Part shown: one piece after another, positions 49,360 to 53,957 of the stretch
Layout of the letters: each line of letters starts with the position of its first letter
Position numbering within the stretch: the stretch's first letter is position 1
Source of the DNA: an uncultured bacterium
Lineage (GTDB): Bacteria > Pseudomonadota > Gammaproteobacteria > Burkholderiales > Burkholderiaceae_E
Direction of reading: 5' to 3'
NCBI GenBank assembly: GCA_903934795.1
Contig: CAIZPE010000034.1
Span: forward strand, 1 to 53,957
Length of the DNA stretch: 53,957 nucleotides
The notes under the pieces: generated by a model
Databases searched by the model: none
Seen by the model: only the letters and a program-made list of their open reading frames with translations
What the model was told of the DNA's origin: nothing
Position numbers and translations under genes: made by a program

Positions 49360-50085
49360 ATGGACGCGGACAGACTCATGTCGGAACGGCTGCGCGCCGT
49401 GCAGGCGCGCATCGACGCTGCCTGTGCGGCATCGGCCCGGCCTCGGGGGCAGGTCACCCTGCTGGCGGTCAGCAAGACTTTTTCGGCCGATCGGGTGATC
49501 GCCATGGCAGATCTCGGGCAGCGTCGCTTCGGAGAGAACTATCTACAGGAAGCGCTGGGCAAGATCAGCGAATGCGCCACCCAGCGGCCGGATTTGCCTA
49601 TCGAGTGGCACTTCATCGGGCCGATCCAGTCGAACAAGACCCGGCCCATCGCCGAGCACTTCCAGTGGGTGCACGGCATCGACCGCGAGCGGGTCGCGCG
49701 CCGGCTCTCCGAGCAACGGCCGGCGCAACTGCCTGCGCTGCAGGTCTGCCTGCAGGTGAACATCGCGGCCGAAGACAGCAAGAGCGGCTGCACTCCGGAG
49801 CAGGCGCCCGCACTGGCCGCGCTGATCGCCACGCTGCCCGGGCTGCGCCTGCGCGGCCTGATGGCCATTCCCAGGCCGCAGGCCGACCCTGACGCGCAGC
49901 GCGCGCAGTTCGCGCAGGTGAGACTGCTCCAGGAGCGGCTTCAGGCGCAGGGCCTGGCGCTGGACACGCTCTCGATGGGCATGTCCGATGATCTGGAGGC
50001 GGCTATTGCCGAGGGTGCCACCCTGGTGCGGGTGGGCAGTGCCCTGTTCGGGCCGAGAGGTGCGGCTCCGGCGGCCAGCGCCTGA
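49360..50085 (+). CDS. yggS: YggS-family PLP homeostasis protein
   Basis: A 241-residue single-domain fold-type III PLP-binding protein. VTLLAVSKTFSADRVIAMADLGQRRFGENYLQEA contains the PLP lysine Lys39. WHFIGPIQSNKTRPIAEHFQWVHGIDR, VCLQVNIAAEDSKSG, RGLMAIP and LSMGMSDDLEAAIAEGATLVRVGSALFGPR are the hallmark segments, the last binding the phosphate. It buffers cellular pyridoxal phosphate and influences amino-acid homeostasis; no catalytic activity is known. It is divergent from pilT, as in many proteobacteria, and is predicted to be expressed from a leaderless message. Confidence 0.93.
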   Translation: MDADRLMSERLRAVQARIDAACAASARPRGQVTLLAVSKTFSADRVIAMADLGQRRFGENYLQEALGKISECATQRPDLPIEWHFIGPIQSNKTRPIAEHFQWVHGIDRERVARRLSEQRPAQLPALQVCLQVNIAAEDSKSGCTPEQAPALAALIATLPGLRLRGLMAIPRPQADPDAQRAQFAQVRLLQERLQAQGLALDTLSMGMSDDLEAAIAEGATLVRVGSALFGPRGAAPAASA

Positions 50086-50133
50086 GAGACACGCGGCCCG
50101 GCCAGCGCGCAAGGCGCCGGCCCGGGGAAACCG

Positions 50134-50397
50134 TCAGGCCATCGCCTTCAGGGCGGCGGCCAGGCGGCTCTTGTACCGGGAGGCAGCGTTCTTGTGGATG
50201 ATCTTCTTGTCGGCGATGGTGTCGATCACGCCCTGCGAGGCGCGAAACACGGCGGTGGCGGCTGTCTTGTCGCCCGCTGCGATGGCCTTGCGCACCGACT
50301 TGATCGCCGTGCGAAGCCGCGAGCGCAGCGTGGAGTTATGGGCGTTCTGCTTGACCGCCTGGCGGGCACGCTTGCGGGCGGAGGCGATGTTTGCCAT
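50134..50397 (-). CDS. rpsT: 30S ribosomal protein S20
   Basis: An 87-residue basic protein that binds 16S rRNA early in small-subunit assembly. The start [40 protein letters not shown] and the end [31 protein letters not shown] match S20 throughout. AGGA lies 7 bases before the ATG. A promoter (TTGCGC, 18 bases, TATTAT on the minus strand, 50520-50491) gives a leader of about 85 bases, long enough for the translational autoregulation known for S20 in E. coli. It is convergent with yggS and divergent from murJ. Confidence 0.97.
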   Translation of the reverse strand: MANIASARKRARQAVKQNAHNSTLRSRLRTAIKSVRKAIAAGDKTAATAVFRASQGVIDTIADKKIIHKNAASRYKSRLAAALKAMA

Positions 50398-50465
50398 GCG
50401 AAGATCCTGGTGAAGGCCGCGACGTCATCGGCCTAGAAGCGGACACCGCCCGCTGACCCATGACA

Positions 50466-50481
50466 TTCGCTGATTGGCGAA
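50466..50481. repeat. inverted repeat between rpsT and murJ
   Basis: TTCGC and GCGAA flank TGATTG. The element lies just inside the predicted rpsT leader and about 10 bases upstream of the GATAAT hexamer that could serve murJ. It may be an operator, or a hairpin at the 5' end of the rpsT message. Confidence 0.35.
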
Positions 50482-50490
50482 AAGCCTTGG

Positions 50491-50520
50491 ATAATAGCCG
50501 ATCCGCGCGCCGCGGCGCAA
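50491..50520 (-). promoter_or_regulatory. rpsT promoter (sigma-70 type)
   Basis: On the minus strand, TTGCGC (50520-50515) and TATTAT (50496-50491) are separated by 18 bases. The plus strand of the same A/T-rich patch reads GATAAT (50490-50495) with TTCGCT 18 bases upstream, a weaker match that could drive murJ, so the site may be bidirectional. Confidence 0.5.
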
Positions 50521-50560
50521 GCCAGCGCGGCAACTCCCAACTGCCGGCCCGCCCCATTCC

Positions 50561-52111
50561 ATGAATCTGCTTCGCGCGCTCGCCACGGTCAGCGGACTCA
50601 CCCTGCTGTCGCGGATCACCGGCCTGGTGCGCGAGAACCTGACCGCCACGCTGTTCGGGGCGTCTGCCTTCACCGACGCCTTCTTCATCGCCTTCCGTCT
50701 GCCCAACCTGCTGCGCCGGATGTTCGCCGAAGGCGCGTTCTCGCAGGCCTTCGTGCCCATGCTCGCCCGCGCCCGCGAGCAGGGCGACGAGACCGCCTTC
50801 CGTGGCTTCATCGACCGCGTGGCCACGCTGCTCTTCTGGTCGCTGGTGCTGGTATCGCTCGCAGGCGTGGCCGCTGCGCCGGCGCTGGTGCTGCTCACCG
50901 GCTCGGGGCTGCTGCAGCAGGCCCCGGCCTTCGACGCAGCGGTGGTCATGACCCGCTGGATGTTCCCCTACATCCTGTTCATCTCGCTGGTGGCGCTGGC
51001 CGCCGGCATCCTCAACACCTGGCGGCGCTTCGCGGTGCCGGCCTTTTCGCCGGTGATGCTCAACCTGAGCTTCATCGGCGCGGCACTGCTGCTGCATGAT
51101 CGCTTCGATCCGCCGGTCTACGCACTGGCGGCGGGCGTGGTGATCGGCGGCGTGCTGCAGCTGGCCATCCAGTTGCCCGCACTGCACCGCATCGGCCTGC
51201 TGCCGCGCATCGGCCTGAATCCGCTCGCCTGCCTGAAAGACCCCGACACCCGGGCGCTGCTTGCCCGGATGGCGCCAGCGGTGCTGGCGGTCTCGGCCGC
51301 CCAGATCAGCCTCATGATCAACACCCACATCGCCTCACGGCTGAGCGCCGGCAGCGTGTCCTGGATCAGCTATGCCGACCGGCTGATGGAGTTCCCCACC
51401 GCACTGCTGGGGGTGGCCCTGGGCACCGTGCTGCTGCCCAGCCTGACCAGCGCCAGCACGCGCCGGGACGAGACCGCCTACCGCGAGCTGCTCGACTGGG
51501 GCCTGCGCCTGGCGCTGCTGCTCGCCCTGCCCTGCAGCCTGGGCATGGCCCTCATGGCCGAGCCGCTCACCGCCCTGCTCTTCCACTACGGCCGATTCCG
51601 GGCAAGCGATGTCGGCATGACCGCGATGGCCATTCAGGCCTACGCGGTGGGCCTGCCCGGACTGATCGCGGTCAAGGTCCTCGCACCGGGGTTCTTCGCG
51701 CGCCAGAATGTCCGCACGCCGGTGCGCATCGCGCTGCTGGTGCTGGTGCTCACCCAGTGCCTGAATCTCGCCCTGGTGCCGCTGCTGGCCCACGCCGGGC
51801 TCGCGCTGTCCACCTCACTGGCGGCCACGCTCAACGCCTTGCTGCTGCTCATCGGGCTGCACCGCGCCGGCGCCTGGCGTGCCGAGCCGGGCTGGTGGGC
51901 GCTGCTCGCGAAAGCCGGGCTGGCCGGCGCCGCCCTGGCCGCGGTGCTGCTGGTGGCGGTGCCGCGCGTCGACTGGCTCGCACTGGGCCAGCAACCCTGG
52001 CTGCGCGCCGGTCTGACGCTCGGCCTGGTGGCCGCGGCCGCCCTGGCCTACCTGATCACCCTGCTCGCCTGCGGCCTGCGGCCGCGGCAATTCCTGCGGA
52101 GAGACGCATGA
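50561..52111 (+). CDS. murJ: lipid II flippase MurJ
   Basis: A 516-residue MOP-superfamily membrane protein with 14 predicted helices that flips lipid II for peptidoglycan synthesis. The start MNLLRALATVSGLTLLSRITGLVRENLTATLFGASAFTDAFFIAFRLPNLLRRMFAEGAFSQAFVP (in successive short blocks) is diagnostic. Arg24 of RITGLVRE, SRITG and the LRRMFAEGAFS loop are the conserved cavity residues. It is divergent from rpsT, the usual betaproteobacterial arrangement, and overlaps proC by 4 bases (ATGA). Confidence 0.96.
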   Translation: MNLLRALATVSGLTLLSRITGLVRENLTATLFGASAFTDAFFIAFRLPNLLRRMFAEGAFSQAFVPMLARAREQGDETAFRGFIDRVATLLFWSLVLVSLAGVAAAPALVLLTGSGLLQQAPAFDAAVVMTRWMFPYILFISLVALAAGILNTWRRFAVPAFSPVMLNLSFIGAALLLHDRFDPPVYALAAGVVIGGVLQLAIQLPALHRIGLLPRIGLNPLACLKDPDTRALLARMAPAVLAVSAAQISLMINTHIASRLSAGSVSWISYADRLMEFPTALLGVALGTVLLPSLTSASTRRDETAYRELLDWGLRLALLLALPCSLGMALMAEPLTALLFHYGRFRASDVGMTAMAIQAYAVGLPGLIAVKVLAPGFFARQNVRTPVRIALLVLVLTQCLNLALVPLLAHAGLALSTSLAATLNALLLLIGLHRAGAWRAEPGWWALLAKAGLAGAALAAVLLVAVPRVDWLALGQQPWLRAGLTLGLVAAAALAYLITLLACGLRPRQFLRRDA

Positions 52112-52929
52112 ACATCACCTTCCTCGGCGGCGGCAACATGGCCACCGCGCTCATCGGCGGCCTGCTCAAGCAGGCCGAGCCCCGGCCGCTCATCACCGTG
52201 GTCGATCCCTCCGAGGGACAGCGCGAACGGCTGGCGCGAGAGTTCGGCGTCCAGACCCTGGCGGCACCCGCGCCACAGGCGCAGGCCTGCGACCTGCTGG
52301 TGCTGGCGGTCAAGCCGCAGCAGATGCGCGAGGCGCTGCTGCCGCTCGCGGCGCAGGCACGCTCGGCGCTGGTGGTCAGTGTGGCCGCCGGGATCCGCTG
52401 CGCTGATCTCTCCCGCTGGCTGGGTGGCCACACCCGCATCGTGCGCTCCATGCCCAACACGCCGGCGCTGATCGGAGCCGGCATCACCGGCCTGTGGGCT
52501 GCGCCTGCGGTCGGCGAGGCCGACCGGGCGCTCGCCGAGCAGGTGGTGCGCGCGGTCGGCGAGGCGGTCTGGGTGGCCGAAGAGCCGCTGCTCGACGCGG
52601 TGACTGCACTGAGCGGCAGCGGCCCGGCCTATGTCTTCTACTTCATCGAGGCCATGCAGGCCGCCGGCGCGCGTCTCGGCCTCGACCCCGAGGCTGCCGC
52701 TCGCCTGACCCTGGCCACCTTCCGGGGCGCGGCGGCGCTGGCCGGCGCCGCCACGGTGCCGGTGGCAACCCTGCGCGAGCAGGTCACCTCCAGAGGCGGG
52801 ACCACCGCGGCTGCCCTGGCCAGCATGCAGTCACACGGGCTGGCCGGCCGCATCGACGAGGCCATGACCGCCGCCTGCCGGCGGGCGGCCGAGCTGGCCG
52901 ACGAGTTCGGCCGCGACCCTCAGGCCTGA
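52108..52929 (+). CDS. proC: pyrroline-5-carboxylate reductase
   Basis: A 273-residue NAD(P)H-dependent enzyme making proline from pyrroline-5-carboxylate. MNITFLGGGNMATALIGGLL is the dinucleotide-binding start. LAVKPQQM, RSMPNTPALIGAGITGL, TALSGSGPAYVFYFIEAM and the C-terminal signature EQVTSRGGTTAAALASMQ complete the family pattern. Its ATG overlaps the murJ stop, so the two are coupled. Its last 10 bases overlap the convergent DMT transporter. proA in the same window supplies the preceding pathway step. Confidence 0.96.
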   Translation: MNITFLGGGNMATALIGGLLKQAEPRPLITVVDPSEGQRERLAREFGVQTLAAPAPQAQACDLLVLAVKPQQMREALLPLAAQARSALVVSVAAGIRCADLSRWLGGHTRIVRSMPNTPALIGAGITGLWAAPAVGEADRALAEQVVRAVGEAVWVAEEPLLDAVTALSGSGPAYVFYFIEAMQAAGARLGLDPEAAARLTLATFRGAAALAGAATVPVATLREQVTSRGGTTAAALASMQSHGLAGRIDEAMTAACRRAAELADEFGRDPQA

Positions 52930-53819
52930 GCCTGGCGCTTGCGCCACTGCATGTAGAGCACCCCGGCCATCACGATCACCCCGCCGAGCAGCTGCTCGGC
53001 CGTGGGCATGATGCCGAACAGCATGGCGATCAGCACACCGAAGGCGGGCACGGTGTTCTGCCAGAGCAGACCAAGCTGAAGCCCGGCGCGGGCCACACCG
53101 ATGTTCCAGGCCACGCCCGAGAGCGCGGTGGAAAAGAGCGCCGTGACGCCCAGCCACAGCAGCGACTGGGGCGTCACCACGAGGAGCGGCGGGCCGGTGA
53201 GGCCGGTGAGCCAGATCAGCAGCCAGCAGCCGAACATCCAGGGCAGCGCCCCGCTCAGGCCCGCCAGGGTGCGGCGCAGCTGCGACACCCCGGGCGAGAA
53301 GAAGCGTTGCGCGTAGATGGAGTAGAGCGTCCAGCTGACCAGCGCCAGCACCAGCAGCGGTTCGCCGCCTTCCAGGTGCAGACCCTGGCCCGAGGCATTG
53401 GCCCGGCCCCAGATGGCGATGCCGGCGCCCAGCAGCGTGAGCGCCGCCGCGCCAGCGAAGCCCGGCTCGAGCCGCGCCCCGGTGACCACCCGCATGGTGG
53501 CAGCCGCCACCACCGGCGAGCCGGCGATGATCGCGGCTGCGGTGATGGGGTGGGTGTACTTCAGGCCCAGGTTGTAGAGGACGAAGAATGCAGCCGCCGA
53601 GCCCGACATGAGGGCATGTCGGCGAAAGCCAAGACCCAGCGGCGGCGCGGCCGGGTCTCGGCGCGCCTGGCTGATCAGCCAGAGCACACCCACCGCAAGC
53701 GCCACCCGGATCGCGGTCATGAAGAACGGATCGAAAGCGGAGAAGAGCAGCGCGGTGAGCGGCAGGTTCGCCCCCCATGAGATCGCGGCGAAGGCGTAGC
53801 ACAGCGCACCCAGGTTCAC
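52920..53819 (-). CDS. EamA/DMT-superfamily transporter
   Basis: A 299-residue membrane protein with ten predicted helices arranged as two EamA repeats (about residues 5-135 and 150-290), as in RhaT/YdcZ-type metabolite exporters. Repeat starts are [24 protein letters not shown] and [21 protein letters not shown]. The helix-4 segment [21 protein letters not shown] and the late [19 protein letters not shown] are typical. It starts with GTG overlapping the ubiA stop (GTGA), so it is probably coupled to ubiA. The substrate is unknown. Confidence 0.85.
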   Translation of the reverse strand: MNLGALCYAFAAISWGANLPLTALLFSAFDPFFMTAIRVALAVGVLWLISQARRDPAAPPLGLGFRRHALMSGSAAAFFVLYNLGLKYTHPITAAAIIAGSPVVAAATMRVVTGARLEPGFAGAAALTLLGAGIAIWGRANASGQGLHLEGGEPLLVLALVSWTLYSIYAQRFFSPGVSQLRRTLAGLSGALPWMFGCWLLIWLTGLTGPPLLVVTPQSLLWLGVTALFSTALSGVAWNIGVARAGLQLGLLWQNTVPAFGVLIAMLFGIMPTAEQLLGGVIVMAGVLYMQWRKRQAQA

Positions 53820-53957
53820 GGTATCCAGTACTCCAGCACCACTCCGGCGAATATCGCCGCCCCGAACCAGGTGTTGTGGTTGAAGGCCCGGAAGCAGCCC
53901 TCGCGTCTGCGCCCACGGATCAGCGTCCCATGGTAGGCCGCAATCGCGGCAGCCACC
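53816..53957 (-). CDS. ubiA: 4-hydroxybenzoate octaprenyltransferase UbiA, C-terminal end
   Basis: The minus-strand frame is open to the window edge and encodes the last 46 residues of a protein. [17 protein letters not shown] is followed by [15 protein letters not shown]. This matches the cytoplasmic turn and final membrane helix of UbiA, whose E. coli form ends with the same REACFRAF-x-x-N pattern. UbiA prenylates 4-hydroxybenzoate in ubiquinone synthesis at the inner membrane. Its neighbourhood with proC is common in betaproteobacteria. The 5' part is outside the window. Confidence 0.8.
   Translation of the reverse strand, partial: VAAAIAAYHGTLIRGRRREGCFRAFNHNTWFGAAIFAGVVLEYWIP

Overview
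The window is a GC-rich (roughly 70% G+C by eye), densely coded chromosomal segment of a betaproteobacterium, most likely Burkholderiales. The reasons are the Bug-type (TctC) solute receptors next to class III CoA-transferases, the leuS-lptE-holA-proA block, the pairing of proC with the 3' end of ubiA, and the divergent rpsT/murJ pair. No rRNA, tRNA, insertion sequence, prophage or CRISPR array was seen. Opposite-strand open frames run behind almost every real gene and are GC artefacts.

Layout. 1-4.5 kb: the end of a Bug receptor, a ChrA chromate transporter, a MaoC-like hydratase overlapping a TPR/glycosyltransferase-like protein, and a small unknown ORF. 4.6-8.9 kb: a tight minus-strand operon of a MopB-family molybdoenzyme, a CaiB/BaiF CoA-transferase and a Bug receptor. 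9.0-12 kb: two MFS transporters. 12-14.8 kb: an aldehyde dehydrogenase divergent from a second CoA-transferase. 15-20.6 kb: an outer-membrane factor, adaptor and RND pump of the CzcCBA (heavy-metal) type. 20.7-23.6 kb: a class III aminotransferase divergent from an MFS carrier. 23.6-26.8 kb: an IclR regulator with an orphan CoxL-type molybdenum hydroxylase. 27.1-37.7 kb: a catabolic and redox assortment (nitronate monooxygenase, glyoxalase-like protein, DadA-like oxidase, quinone-oxidoreductase-like enzyme, PQQ-type sugar dehydrogenase, GMC oxidoreductase, secreted EEP nuclease/phosphatase, second class III aminotransferase, GST).

37.9-53.9 kb is mostly core: an MFS carrier, then leuS, lptE, holA, proA, hemJ, a DsbA/HCCA-isomerase-like protein and an RlmL-type methyltransferase on the plus strand; pilU and pilT on the minus strand; yggS, rpsT, murJ, proC, a DMT transporter and the C-terminal end of ubiA. 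The left two thirds thus pair uptake receptors, CoA activation and redox enzymes with metal efflux. The right third serves translation, envelope assembly, proline and haem synthesis, and twitching motility.

The most unusual non-coding signal is a set of short tandem duplications (period 23-29 bp) sitting on gene edges at about 4.2, 20.6, 22.3 and 37.85 kb. A 315-bp gap upstream of the IclR gene also holds inverted repeats and a strong nested hairpin. I did not find a convincing undescribed multi-gene system. The best candidates for follow-up are the molybdoenzyme-CoA-transferase-receptor operon and the orphan CoxL/IclR pair.
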